From Tridacna crocea (taxonomy: Eukaryota > Mollusca > Bivalvia > Cardiida > Cardiidae): DNA of 64,000 nt. How positions within the stretch are numbered: position 1 is the stretch's first letter; every line of letters starts with the position of its first letter. Location of the stretch: positions 16,641,001 through 16,705,000 of the forward strand of contig OX031058.1 of assembly GCA_943736015.1 (NCBI GenBank), written 5' to 3'. Below, piece by piece: positions 11,773-21,233 of the stretch. The notes under the pieces were generated by a model that had not been told where the DNA came from, did no database searches, and saw only the letters and a list, made by a program, of their open reading frames with translations. A program made the translations under genes and the position numbers.

Positions 11773-12689
11773 AATTTTTACATGATACTCCCCCCCTTTT
11801 TTTTATAGCCTTGCGATTCTGTAGACCCTAGATCTTTGCAAACATTGCAATAAACTTTTTGAGAGCAAGCTGTGCTTTATGATGCACACTTCAGCCAAAA
11901 GACTTTGGACATTAAAAGCTGAAACTATATAAGATACTTGAATGCAAAGTAGCTCAGCCAATAACATACAGGGCTTTTTTTTAATACCCACTCCCATGTA
12001 TCCAACTTGGGACTTTATGGTTATGAAGCCAATGCTCTACATCACAACCATGGACAACACACAGGTGTATCAGAAAAATATTCAGAAAAAGTTGCAACAA
12101 CCCCATGATATTCAATTCACATTTATAAATACCCTACCTTCCTGACTCCTTACCTAGACAATCAGAACAAAACATTATGCCTCAAAAAAGAAATTGAAAC
12201 TGAGCAAACAGACCCATCATCTGAGCAAACATTCTTACATAAATGTAGCTCTTCCAGTGGCATACTGCTGTTTTGTTCATTTATCCATTTTTGTAAAATT
12301 ACAACTCTTTGCACACTTGTCAATGACTGATTCTTTCAGTTATTGTGAGAGAAGGAGTGATTGAGATTTATAACCAATTCTGGAATTCAATAAAAGCAAT
12401 TCATTTATAGGCTGTAAGAATTGACCTGGAAGGGCTTGGCAAGAAAACGTCATTTACGTAACTTGACCAGTTTATATTTCATTCTAGTGGCCTTGAGCCA
12501 GTTTGGAATTGTCCTTTGTAAATCTACATAAACAAATGCATCATAACGGTACTTAGATTCTTTGCTTTATAAAATATGGATACTCTAGGTCAGTTTTTAA
12601 TTACCTATTTTATCCTGATCTAAAAAATTTAATGATGTGAACTATACTTGCATAGCTCTGTCATGCGAATTCAGTTCTTTCAGCCTCAT
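11773..12689. other. Intronic stretch downstream of the KIF26-type exon
   Basis: No gene or clear repeat. A poly-C/poly-T junction lies near 11789-11806. A segment around 12400-12480 has a palindromic TTACGTAA and looks non-repetitive. Confidence 0.4.
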
Positions 12690-12806
12690 AATACAATTGA
12701 GGGAACAGGAGAAAAGCAACCAGCATTTTCTCCTTTCCCACAATGTTTTCAAATGGATTTATTTCCCAGGGACTAAAAAACCTGTGATTGTTTGGGAAAG
12801 GGTTAA
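12690..12806 (-). mobile_element. P1 MITE, left part missing
   Basis: Starts inside the palindrome (CAATTGAGGGAACAGGAG), then the right arm CTCCTTTCCCACAATG, and ends GTTTGGGAAAGGGTTAA. Confidence 0.75.
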
Positions 12807-12927
12807 AGGTGGCGCAAAGATGAAATTTGTCCTTGATTGGGTGGAAACATTGTGGGAACAGGAGAAAATGCTGGTTATCAGCATTTCATCCTTATGTCAC
12901 AGTGTTTTCAAAAGCCTTTTTTTTTTT
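12803..12927 (-). mobile_element. P1 MITE fragment next to the exon
   Basis: Follows directly from TTAA at 12803-12806 but lacks the outer tail. It keeps GAAATTTGTC, the palindrome (ATTGTGGGAACAGGAG ... CACAGTGTTTTC) and stops in a T-run. It ends about 55 bp on the intron side of the splice donor of the exon at 12982. Confidence 0.7.
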
Positions 12928-12981
12928 CAGTGTGGTTCAACCTTGGCACTGTGTGTCAATTTAGCTAGTAACTTAGCTTAC

Positions 12982-13147
12982 CTTTCCTACACCAGGTGGG
13001 TGGGATAGTCCGAAATTTCTCAGCAGACATGGTGGGCACGGAGGTGGTATGAGGCGGAGGGTTTCTGAAAACTTAGTTGGGAAGGGTGGGGGCTCGGGCT
13101 CTGGTGGGTGGTGTCTTTTCTTCTTCTTACTGAGTTTCTGGGCAGCT
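12982..13147 (-). CDS. Internal exon of a KIF26-type kinesin
   Basis: This 166-nt stretch looks like a true coding exon read on the minus strand. Upstream is a pyrimidine tract ending ATCTCATTTCAG; downstream is the donor GAAAG/GTAAGC. One frame is open throughout: one base completing a codon NNA, then 55 codons. The peptide begins AAQKLS, continues with a run of four lysines and a proline-rich segment, then [17 protein letters not shown], and ends GVGK. From memory of the family, vertebrate KIF26A has RAAQKLS, a basic K-rich patch, FPTDFSGALQL, PPCLLR and GK followed by VKVMLRI at the start of the motor domain, in this order and spacing. The split codon NNA fits the Arg before AAQKLS. KIF26 proteins are divergent kinesins that bind microtubules with poor or no ATPase activity and act in signalling and cell migration. 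The next exon should start VKVMLRI in phase 0; it was not found in 1-12981. Whether this is a KIF26A or KIF26B orthologue cannot be told. A retained fragment is possible but less likely given the intact splice sites. Confidence 0.82.
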
Positions 13148-13312
13148 CTGAAATGAGATAAAACAATTAAACATACAATCTGTTATACCATGTAATATAC
13201 AGCATCTACGACTAAAGACTAATCTTAAGTATTCTGTAAAAATTTCATCAAAGTGCATTTTGATCTTACTCTGAAGTGTCTCTAAAAGTAACTAATGTTG
13301 TAGAATGTGATT

Positions 13313-13552
13313 TGACTCTACACTGGACAACAAAATTTTCGACTTGTCCAACTCGAAAGCCTCAGTAGAAGGCAATTTCAATGTTAGCATAGGTAATATA
13401 ATCACGATCTTTATCACACAGGGGGTATAAAACATGCAGAGGGGAAAATGATATTTACAAGCATTTTCATCTTTTCCAAAACTGGTTTAAAAAGTCCTCT
13501 ACCCATGGTCATTAAAATATACATGTACTAGGATTGTGACAGTAAATGTGAT
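13313..13552 (-). mobile_element. P1 MITE remnant
   Basis: GACTCTACACTGGACAACAA start with ATTTTCGACTTGTCCAACTC. The palindrome is decayed (GAGGGGAAAATG...CATTTTCATCTTTTCC), and a faint tail GGATTGTGACAGTAAA remains. Confidence 0.6.
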
Positions 13553-13997
13553 ACAAGGTTTGGAATTAAGATTAATCTTTGTGTTTAACTCTACAATAAT
13601 TAGTCGCAGACCAAATGTTGAAGGTGGCTCCATGGATGTTTATAATACTGCAAAGAAATTTTTTGTGATCTGATTGGTTTACATGCTGGGAACATATATA
13701 TGTTCCCTTGCAAAAACCAGGAAAAGCCAGTTTCCCTTTTGAGTGCCCTGTAAACATCACAACACGTACAATGCAACATCCAAAATGGCGGCGGCGATTG
13801 ATTACCAGACTGCACATTTATGCACCAAACTGCAAGTTTTGGTGACGTCAGTTTCCAGTAACGTCATTTTCATTGAATCCAGGCACTCCGAAGGGAATTT
13901 CTATTTCGTCAGCATGCTCGATTCGTGAGATTATAATACAGGAAAAATTTCTCTTAATGTGCTTTGAAAGGGTAAAACATTGCAGTACAATAAATTT

Positions 13998-14141
13998 GTT
14001 GTACGGTAAGATGGCAGGGGACTGTGAAACTTGTTCATGGCTGTGTCGAATCATGTGGCCACCTCGCCTTCGGCTCGGGGCGACATGATTCACCACAGCT
14101 GTAGACAAGTTTCCAAGTCCGCTGCCACCTGACCGTACAAC
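13998..14141. mobile_element. Foldback element, 144 bp
   Basis: Inverted arms of about 63 bp (GTTGTACGGTAAGATGGCAG ... and its imperfect complement ending CTGCCACCTGACCGTACAAC), with about a dozen mismatches, closed by a GC-rich loop (CTCGCCTTCGGCTCGG). Unlike P1 in sequence. It sits next to a partial P1 copy. I could not fix a target duplication. Confidence 0.75.
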
Positions 14142-14149
14142 TTATAAAG

Positions 14150-14286
14150 TAGTCCTTCATAGGATAGAAATCATAGTGTGAAAAGGAGAAAATGGTGTTT
14201 AGCAGCATTTTCTCCATTGGCAAAAATATTTTCAAAAGCCTACTTCCTCAGGATCGTTAAAAATCATGACTGTTTGGCAAAGGGTG
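14150..14286 (-). mobile_element. P1 MITE, left end lost
   Basis: Enters at ATAGAAATCATAGTGTGAAAAG, palindrome centre GGTGTTTAGCAGC, ends GTTTGGCAAAGGGTGAA (TTAA mutated). Confidence 0.7.
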
Positions 14287-14469
14287 AAACTAAATATTCG
14301 CTGACAACACAACTTTAACATTTCCCATGACAAGACATGGAACATTCCTCTCAAACTGTTTGCATCCGTGTCCATTTCTGAAGTGTTTTATAGACTGTGA
14401 AATGTCTCTGCAATTATTTAGAGTTTTAATTGGGCATGAAATGACATTCCCATCTTTCCAGGCTTACCC

Positions 14470-14679
14470 TTAACCCTTTACCAAACAATGCCGACTTTTA
14501 ACAACCCTGATAAGGAGGGCTTTTGAAAACATTGTGGGAAAAGGAGAAAATGCTGGTAAACCGTTTTCTACTCTATCTATAACATAAGTTCTGCCATGTG
14601 AGCCCAGATGTTAATTTATTGTCTGCTATTGCTATCAGTGTAGACAGGTCAAAAAATTTGTCATTTGGTAAAAATTTAA
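14470..14679 (+). mobile_element. P1 MITE lacking its right palindrome arm
   Basis: Perfect left half to AATGCTGGTAAACC, then directly GTTTTCTACTC: almost the whole right arm is gone while both flanks are intact. TTAA at both ends. Confidence 0.88.
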
Positions 14680-14804
14680 CCCTTTACCTAACAATACAAT
14701 GCTTACATGATAATGATACAACTCTCAAAAAAATGTGGAAAAAAGTAGAAAATGCCATTATTCAGCATTTTCTCCATCTTCCACAATACACTCCATTCAT
14801 TTAA
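14676..14804 (+). mobile_element. P1 MITE, truncated, sharing TTAA on both sides
   Basis: TTAACCCTTTACCTAACAAT start, palindrome with mirrored ATGTGGAAAAAAG / CTTCCACAAT drift, cut at the TTAA that starts the next copy. Confidence 0.75.
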
Positions 14805-15024
14805 ACCATTACCACAAATCCCTACTTTTGACGACCGTGAGAAAGAAGCCTTTAGAAAACATTGTGGGAAAAGGAGAAAATGCTGGTAACCAGCATTTTC
14901 TCCTTTTCCCACAATGTTTTCTACCCCTTTACAAAACAAATTTAAAATATTCAGTCACTTTTATCGGCTGCAAATGCTTTTGATTTGGACAAGCCTAAAA
15001 TATTGTCATTTGGTAACAAGTTAA
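14801..15024 (+). mobile_element. P1 MITE, intact
   Basis: TTAAACCATTACCACAAATC to TTTGGTAACAAGTTAA. The palindrome is perfect on both arms. ACGACCGTGAGAAAGAAGCC head and a CTTTTATCGGCTGCAAATGC tail. Confidence 0.92.
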
Positions 15025-15121
15025 ACGCAAATCCCAATACTTGACCCATATTCTGACCTGTTGTCTGCGAATGCCTTCCATTCCAATATGTCCAAATTTT
15101 TATTTTTTGGTAAAGAGTTAA
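15021..15121 (+). mobile_element. P1 deletion derivative without palindrome
   Basis: 101 bp from TTAA to TTAA. Head AAATCCCAATACTTGACCC is joined to the tail CTGTTGTCTGCGAATGCC; the whole centre is missing. Both TTAA are shared with neighbours. Confidence 0.8.
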
Positions 15122-15366
15122 CCCTCTATCAAACAATTCCAAGCTTTCACGACACTCAAAAGGAGGACTTTTGAAATCATTGTTCAATGGAAAACTGATT
15201 TCTCCTTTTCCTACCAAGTTCTCTACCCCTTCAAAAATGTGAATGGGAATTCTGAGAGAAAGTCTACTGTCTAAAAATCGCCAGAGAAAAATGCTCAGGT
15301 TACTAGCTCTCCTTTTTTCACAATACTTTCTGAAGCTTTCTTCTTCAATATCCTCGAAAAGTTAAG
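15118..15366 (+). mobile_element. P1 MITE remnants, composite
   Basis: TTAACCCTCTATCAAACAAT head and GGACTTTTGAAATCATTG, a broken palindrome, then from about 15280 a second half-copy (AAATGCTCAGGTTACTAGC ... CACAATACTTTCTGAAGC) ending near GTTAA at 15362-15366. Confidence 0.55.
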
Positions 15367-15441
15367 GCTAAAAACAGTTATGAATTAATAGATTTAAACA
15401 CTGTGCTGAAAATGGCACAGCGCATTAAAAGTGACCCCTCC

Positions 15442-15625
15442 TTAATCCTTTACCATACAATTTGAACTTTGAATGACACTGAGGAAAAAGCTTATGAAAA
15501 CATTGTCGGAAATTGAGAAAATGCTTGTAACATTTCAAATATAAATTTAAACTTTTGAGTCCAATAAAACTTTTTGCCTGTACATTTGGCAAAGTCTCAA
15601 ACTCTGTCATGCAGTAAAGAGCTAA
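15442..15625 (+). mobile_element. P1 MITE lacking its right palindrome arm
   Basis: TTAATCCTTTACCATACAAT head, left arm GAAAACATTGTCGGAAATTG, then directly into the tail (AACATTTCAAATATAAATTT). Ends GCAGTAAAGAGCTAA. Confidence 0.78.
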
Positions 15626-15831
15626 CTCTTTGCCCTACATTCCTGACTTTTAATAACCTGAGAAAGAAGTCTATAAAAGCATTGTTGGTAACCAACATTT
15701 TCTCCTTTTCCACACTATTTTCTACCCTATCAAATTCAGACACTATCATATTAACAAAATTCAAAATTTGTAGTCTGCTGATGCTTTGAATTTGATCAAG
15801 TCTAAAAACTTATCGTTCGGTAAACAGTTAA
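15622..15831 (+). mobile_element. P1 MITE, shortened palindrome
   Basis: Shares CTAA at its left with the previous copy. The left arm is cut (GCATTGTTGGTAACCAAC), the right arm kept. Ends TTCGGTAAACAGTTAA. Confidence 0.8.
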
Positions 15832-16110
15832 CTCATTACCACACAGCCCCGACTTCGGACAACCCTGAGAAAAAGGTTTTGAAAACATTGCGAGAAATGG
15901 AGAAAATCCCGGTAACCATGTTTTCTACCCTTTCCAAATCAAATTTCAGTTTTTGATTCAGTTATTTAGTTGTCTGTAAACTCTTTGTTTAAAATTTTGT
16001 CGTTTGGTAACCATGTTTTCTACCCTTTCCAAATCAAATTTCAGTTTTTGATTCAGTTATTTAGTTGTCTGTAAACGCTTTGTTCAAAATTTTGTCGTTT
16101 GGTACAGAGA
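15828..16110 (+). mobile_element. P1 MITE with duplicated right half
   Basis: TTAACTCATTACCACACAGC head, right palindrome arm mostly lost (CCCGGTAACCATGTTTTC). The right half is then present twice in tandem (15911-16005 and 16006-16100, 95 bp each) with GGTAACC at both joints. The sequence GGTAACC exists at the palindrome centre and GGTAA near the terminus, which explains the repeat as microhomology exchange. Confidence 0.82.
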
Positions 16111-16643
16111 AGCCCAGATTTTAGTAAAATTCGTCTGTCTGAGGACAAAAAAGTCAGCTGCAGGTGCTGATATGTGTAAAACATGTATACATTTTGTCTT
16201 CAGGAAACAATCTTCTGGCACACATCTTCAAACACAAAGTTAAAATATCCAGTTTACAAAGTTTTAAATCATTCAACATACCAAGGTTCTAGGTTTACAG
16301 AGTACATAAAAGTGTTTAAAAAACATGCCCCCTATCAATGACACTATGAGTATAATCTGTCAGCCAGATGGGCTTATCAGTTGTTACATCAATGTTCAGG
16401 GTGCAGCCATTTAACCACTGATGTATGTTTTACTCTCATACATTTTTTTTTGTCAAAGAGTTTCTCCTATCCCCTTTCATCATATATATATATACACAGT
16501 TCACCCTTAGTCTGACATACCTTTGATTGACATTTTTGCAAAATAGAATAGGTAAAAGTTAGACTGCAAAGAGTATGCAATATTTTGTGGCATATTCAAG
16601 CAAAATTTGCTTGATACAAAATGCAAGTAACTTTTCATGCAGC
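16111..16643. other. No gene recognised
   Basis: Unique-looking A+T-rich sequence with a short (TA)n at about 16481-16495. A GTATGT donor-like site on the minus strand at 16520 has no convincing exon. Confidence 0.5.
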
Positions 16644-16873
16644 TTAACTCTTTACCAAACGACAAAATTTTAGACTGGTCCAAAACGAAAGCCTTTGCAG
16701 ACGACAAAATAAATTAGACAAAAGAATTGAAATTTGTTTTAGAAAGGGAAGAAAACATTGTGGGAAAAGGAGAAAATGCTGGTTACCAGCATTTTCTCCT
16801 TTTCCCACAATGTTTTCAAAAGGGTTCTATCTCAGGGTCGTAAAAACCAGGGATTGTTTGTTAAAGGGGTTAA
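16644..16873 (-). mobile_element. P1 MITE, intact, with known empty site
   Basis: TTAACTCTTTACCAAACGAC to GTTAAAGGGGTTAA, perfect palindrome. The flanks (TGCAAGTAACTTTTCATGCAGC on the left in two parts, and TGGTGCATTTGTTCC on the right) recur at 37597-37640 with a single TTAA and no insert, which fixes the insertion as exact at TTAA. Confidence 0.96.
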
Positions 16874-16936
16874 TGGTGCATTTGTTCCAGATACTGCTGG
16901 TAATTGAGAAAATCTTTCTTGGCAAAATAATAATCA

Positions 16937-17162
16937 TTAACTCATTACCAAACAACAAAATTTTAGGCTTGTCCAAATCGAAAGCATTTGCCAATGACAA
17001 AATAATGAATCAAACTTTGACATTTGATTTGAGGAGGGTAGAAAACATTGTGCGAAAAGGAGAAAATGCTGGTTACCAGCATTTTCTCCTTTTCCCACAA
17101 TGTTTTCAAATGGATTTTTCTTCAAGGGCATCAAAACTTGGGATTGTGTGGTACAGAGTTAA
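16937..17162 (-). mobile_element. P1 MITE, intact
   Basis: TTAACTCATTACCAAACAAC to GTGTGGTACAGAGTTAA. One mismatch in the palindrome (TGTGCGAAAAGG against CCTTTTCCCACA). It belongs to the duplicated block that also holds the copy at 37694. Confidence 0.92.
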
Positions 17163-17204
17163 AAGAGAAAACTGCACTAACGACTAATTCTGCAGTAACT
17201 TTGA

Positions 17205-17323
17205 AAGGGGAAAAGTAGCAACTTTATGTGTAATAAACATTATCTCCCTTTTCAAAAGCATTAATTTCAAAAGGCCTCATCCTTACCGTCGATAAAAGCC
17301 GGGATCATTTGGTATAGGGTTAA
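17205..17323 (-). mobile_element. P1 MITE remnant
   Basis: GAAAGGGGAAAAGTAGC, weak palindrome, then TCAAAAGGCCTCATCC and TTTGGTATAGGGTTAA. Confidence 0.6.
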
Positions 17324-18024
17324 GGGAGGAATTTTTTTCATTTATACAAATGTTTTCCACTGCTATAAATTCATCCATAAATGTGGTTTGAGCATGTCAA
17401 AATGACCAAAGCTGACAGCCTATGGTGATGTATCTATTTCGCAAATTAAGTGAAATACTCTCCAAGAAAATTCTACAAAAATCTATATTCCATTTTCTGT
17501 TATATTTTATGTAAAAAATCCCTGTCATATCACAGAGTTTTTAATCTAGATTCTACAGGAAAACCTGTATCTAGTTTCAATCAGTCTAGGATTTCCTTCT
17601 TTTTTTTAAACTCCTTGCCTCAAGAACCATTTTTAAAACATAATTATGGTAACAGAATGACAAATACAAATGACAGTTTAATATATCAATATAACTGAAA
17701 ACATTGTTGCCAAGGGAGAAATTACTTCTTATGAGCATTGTCTCCTATTCCTGTTGGTATCTCCTATTGCTGCAATACCCACAGCAAGGCAAAAAGAATG
17801 TGTTCTGCAACAGTGAAGAGTTGATGAATCAAATCGAAATGTATCTATCTGGAAATCTCCTGTGATTGGGCACTTATATCCCATGTCATTTCCTGAAAGC
17901 CTTCATTTATCGCTTGTCATCACTACACCATACATCTCTAATATCTCATGGTCTCTCTGGAATCGAATTCTAATAAATAAAACCTTCCAAAAAACATGTT
18001 ATATAATAAGTATGGCTGGATTAA
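17324..18024. other. No gene recognised
   Basis: Mostly unique sequence. A faint P1-like trace (GAAAACATTGTTGCCAAGGG, then CATTGTCTCCTATTCC) lies at 17697-17760. Confidence 0.4.
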
Positions 18025-18252
18025 TTAACCCTTTACCACACAATCCCGACTTTTAACACCATGTGAAAGAAACCTTTTGAAACCATTGTGGGAAAAGGAG
18101 AAAATGCTGGTAACCAGCATTTTCTCCATTTCCCACAATGTTTTCATCCCTTCCTAAAACAAATTTCAATTCTTTAGTCACATTCATTTTACCGTCTGCA
18201 AATGCTTTCACTTTGGACCAGTCTAAAATTTTCTCGTGTGGTAAAGAGTTAA
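18025..18252 (+). mobile_element. P1 MITE, intact
   Basis: TTAACCCTTTACCACACAAT to GTGTGGTAAAGAGTTAA. Palindrome perfect except CTCCATTTCCC in the right arm. Confidence 0.94.
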
Positions 18253-18335
18253 AGACACTCAATCAGCGTTTAGTTCTAGTGCAACTCCTTACAAAATGAA
18301 AAATTTCATGACTTGTCCAAATGGCGTTGAACTCA

Positions 18336-18563
18336 TTAACCCGTTAACACTCAGCAAATTTCATACTTGTCTACAATTTGAAGAAATTCACAAAGGAAAA
18401 CTGACATGTTGTCAAAAATGATACTTGTCCTTGAAAAGGTAGAAAACCTTATGGGAAAAGGAGAAAATGCTGGTTACCAGCATTTTCTCCTTTTCCCTCA
18501 ATGTTTTCAAAAGCCTTCTTTCTCAGGGTCGTTAAAAGGCGGGATTGTGTGGTAAAGGGTTAA
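18336..18563 (-). mobile_element. P1 MITE, full length
   Basis: TTAACCCGTTAACACTCAGC to GTGTGGTAAAGGGTTAA. Palindrome nearly perfect (CCTTATGGG on the left, CCCTCAATG on the right). Confidence 0.9.
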
Positions 18564-19049
18564 TAAATGACACATCTTTGGACGGGATCAAATTCAAAGC
18601 ATCTGCAGACAACAAATTATATCTTGTTTAACTCTTTACCACACGAGAAAATTTTAGACTGGTCCAAATTAAAAGCATTTACAGACCACAAAATAAAAGT
18701 GACTGAAAAATTAAAATTTGGTTTGGGAAAGGCAGAAAACACTGTGGGAAAAGGAGAAAATGCTGGTTACCAGCATTTTCTCCTTTTCCCACAGTGTTTT
18801 CAAAAGGCTTCTCTCTCAGGGTCGTTAAAGGCGGGATTGTGTGGTAAAGAGTTAAACGATTTCCGACTAAATTGGCAGAAAATTTTGTGGGAAAAAGAGA
18901 AACTGCTGGTTAACCCATGTTTTCCTTTTCCCACGACATTTTCTATAGACTTCTTTCTCAGAGTCATTTTCTCTTTTTCCCCAGAATATCTTCAATAGGT
19001 TTAATTCTCAAGATCATTAAAACTCCCAAACAGTGTGGTAAAAGGTTAA
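18560..19049 (-). mobile_element. Older P1 MITE, split by the copy at 18628
   Basis: Left part 18560-18627 (ACGGGATCAAATTCAAAGC, ACAACAAATTATATC). It resumes at 18856 with CCGACTAAATTGGCAGAAAA and palindrome GTGGGAAAAAGAGAAACTGC, an internal duplication of TTTTCCTTTTCCC-type sequence, and ends GTGTGGTAAAAGGTTAA. Confidence 0.78.
18628..18855 (-). mobile_element. P1 MITE, intact, nested
   Basis: TTAACTCTTTACCACACGAG to GTGTGGTAAAGAGTTAA. Palindrome perfect and with a mirrored change: CACTGTGGG on the left and CCCACAGTG on the right. Confidence 0.95.
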
Positions 19050-19278
19050 TGAATTACATGATAATTATACAACCTGAACCCTTCAATAATTGTCTAACAA
19101 TCTGTGACGAAGCTTTACTCATCTTTTTTGAAATAAAGGCATCACAAAAATACCTGATAAGCCTAAATGGCTTGCCGAAATATCCCAGATACCTTCATCT
19201 CCTTTATAATTTGGACATCAGAGATTATGTAATGTAAGAAGTGCTCTTAGATCCATGGTAGAAAATCATTACTGTACC

Positions 19279-19507
19279 TTAAACCTCTACCAAACAATCC
19301 CTGGTTTTTACAGCCCTGAAAAAGAAGCCTTTTGAAAACATTGTGGGAAAAGGAGAAAATGCTGGTAACCAGCATTTTCTCCTTTTCCCACAATGTTTTC
19401 TTCCCTACCGGAAACAAATTTTAATATTTGACCTGCGTTTATTTTGTCATCAGCAAGTGCTTTCAATTTGGACCAGTCTAAAATTTTGTCGTTTAGTAAA
19501 GGGTTAA
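19279..19507 (+). mobile_element. P1 MITE, intact
   Basis: TTAAACCTCTACCAAACAAT to GTTTAGTAAAGGGTTAA, perfect palindrome. Confidence 0.95.
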
Positions 19508-19694
19508 ATCATCAGACTACAGAATCCTAAACTCATCCAACAACAAAATTAAGATATGTCTATGTTGAAAGCATTTTCAGCCTACCACTGTCCTCCAACA
19601 GTAGTCAAAGAAATCCCTAAATCCAAAAATATCTAAGTCTCCAAATATCTGTACCTGAACTGCGCATCAATCTACCTGTATCATTTTTTAGCAA

Positions 19695-19861
19695 TTAACT
19701 CTTTACTAGTCCAAATTTAAAGCATTTGCTAAGAACAAAATTGATAAACAAATGATTGCATTTGTTTTACAAACGGTAGAAAACATTGTGTGAAAAGGAG
19801 AAAATACTGGTCACCAGCATTTTCTCCTCTTCTCACAATGTTTTCAAAAAGCCTTTTTCAT
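19695..19861 (-). mobile_element. P1 MITE, both ends shortened
   Basis: TTAACTCTTTAC is joined directly to TAGTCCAAATTTAAAGC (tail block deleted). Palindrome with GTGTGAAAAGG / CTCTTCTCACA. It breaks off at the head of the next copy. Confidence 0.75.
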
Positions 19862-20102
19862 AGACCAAACAATCCCTGGTTTTTACGACCCTGAGATAGA
19901 AGCCTTTGACCCTGAGATAGAAGCCTTTGACCCTGAGATAGAAGCCTTTTGAAAACATTGTGGGGAAAGGAGAAAATGCTGGTAACAATGTTTTCTACCC
20001 TGCTGGAAACAAATTGCAATTTTTGAGTTATGTTTATTTTGTAGTCTGCAGGTGCTTTCAATTTGGACCAGTCTAAAATTCCGTTGTTTGGTAAAGGGTT
20101 AA
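19862..20102 (+). mobile_element. P1 MITE with a 21-bp triplication
   Basis: The left TTAACCCTTT is missing. GACCCTGAGATAGAAGCCTT(T) occurs three times in tandem (19887-19949). The right palindrome arm is reduced to AACAATGTTTTC. Ends TTTGGTAAAGGGTTAA, followed by poly-A. Confidence 0.85.
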
Positions 20103-20308
20103 AAAAAAAAAACAATTATAGGCTAGAAGGAAAATTGTTAATTTTTTGGAATATTCAGTGAGAAAAAAAAATTACAAGAATCCAGAAAACTTAAACCTTT
20201 ATTTCCATGTTCTTGAGAGTCTGTTAAAAAGACAGCAGAACAGAACATAAGAATGGCAATAAAGCCGTACTTTGCTGTCGGAACAACCTTAATTATGTCA
20301 TTATTTAC

Positions 20309-20367
20309 CATCTCGTAAAGACTAAGTGGTGTCAAGTACTCAGATCTGTTCCCAATGAAGATGTTCC
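20309..20367 (-). CDS. Unrecognised exon-like stretch (weak)
   Basis: On the minus strand, TTTTGTTTTATAG/GGAAC resembles an acceptor and GAGATG/GTAAATAATG a donor. Between them one frame reads NIFIGNRSEYLTPLSLYEM without stops; without the donor the frame continues about 50 codons more, including a hydrophobic stretch YGFIAILMFC, to a stop near 20138. I do not recognise the protein. Chance or an old repeat are real alternatives. Confidence 0.22.
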
Positions 20368-20596
20368 CTATAAAACAAAACTTTAACTCTTATCATCCCA
20401 AATCCAGTTTCACCTTGAGGCAACAAAGTGTGACTCAATGCCTTTTTGTGGACAGTCGTAAATCAAAATCAGACTACAAAGAACAGGCTGTCTGATCTTT
20501 GATCTACAATGTACATTATGGTCAAATTCTGTTGCAAAGAAAAATCACAATGTTGGAGTTTTCATCAATGACTAGAAATCTCTATTTTTTTTACCT

Positions 20597-20812
20597 TTAA
20601 CCCTTTATCAAACAATCCCGACTTTTAACGAACCTGAGAATGAAGCTGTAAGAAAACATTGTGGAAAAGGAGAAAATGCTTGTAAACAGCATTTTCTCCT
20701 TTTTTCACAATGTTTTCTATCCTTCACAAAACAAATTTCAAATTTTCAGTCACTTTATTTTGTTGTCTGCAAATGCTTTCAATTTGGACTAGTCCAAAAT
20801 TTTGAGAGTTAA
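20597..20812 (+). mobile_element. P1 MITE, small terminal deletion
   Basis: TTAACCCTTTATCAAACAAT start. At the right end CCAAAATTTTG jumps to AGAGTTAA (the GTCGTTTGGTAA block is missing). Palindrome good. Confidence 0.9.
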
Positions 20813-21072
20813 CTCTTTAAAACACAATCCCGACTTTTAACGACCCTGAAAAGGAAAACTTTTGAATTCATGGTGGGAAAAGAAGAAAATGCTAGAACCC
20901 AGCATTTTCTCCTTTTCCAACAATGTTTTCAACCCTTCCGAAGTAAAAATTCAGTTTTTGATTCACATTTTGCCATCTGCAAATGCTTTCAATTTGGACA
21001 AGTCAAAAAGTTTGTCATTTGGTAAAGACTTAAATTTAGACAAGTTAAAAGTTTGTTGTTTGGTAAAGAGTA
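20809..21072 (+). mobile_element. P1 MITE with duplicated tail
   Basis: Shares TTAA with the previous copy. Palindrome diverged (AGAAGAAAATGCTAGAACCC). The copy ends at TTAA 21030-21033 and the tail (TTTAGACAAGTTAAAAGTTT ... TTTGGTAAAGAG) follows once more. Confidence 0.85.
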
Positions 21073-21233
21073 GCATCTTTAACAATAGTTGATGCTACAT
21101 AAACATCATTACTGATGACAGTTTTCTGCACAATTTGTCAAGAATAATGGGAAATGCTCATAAGATTTTGTTTTCCTATTCTTCCTCATCTTATTGCATG
21201 ATACCTAGTCTAAACTGTTTTTTGATCTTCAAT

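Noticed and set aside
16507-16565. Minus-strand micro-exon ending AAAG/GTATGT
   Set aside because: Only 44 nt between plausible sites, no recognisable peptide and no fit to the kinesin.
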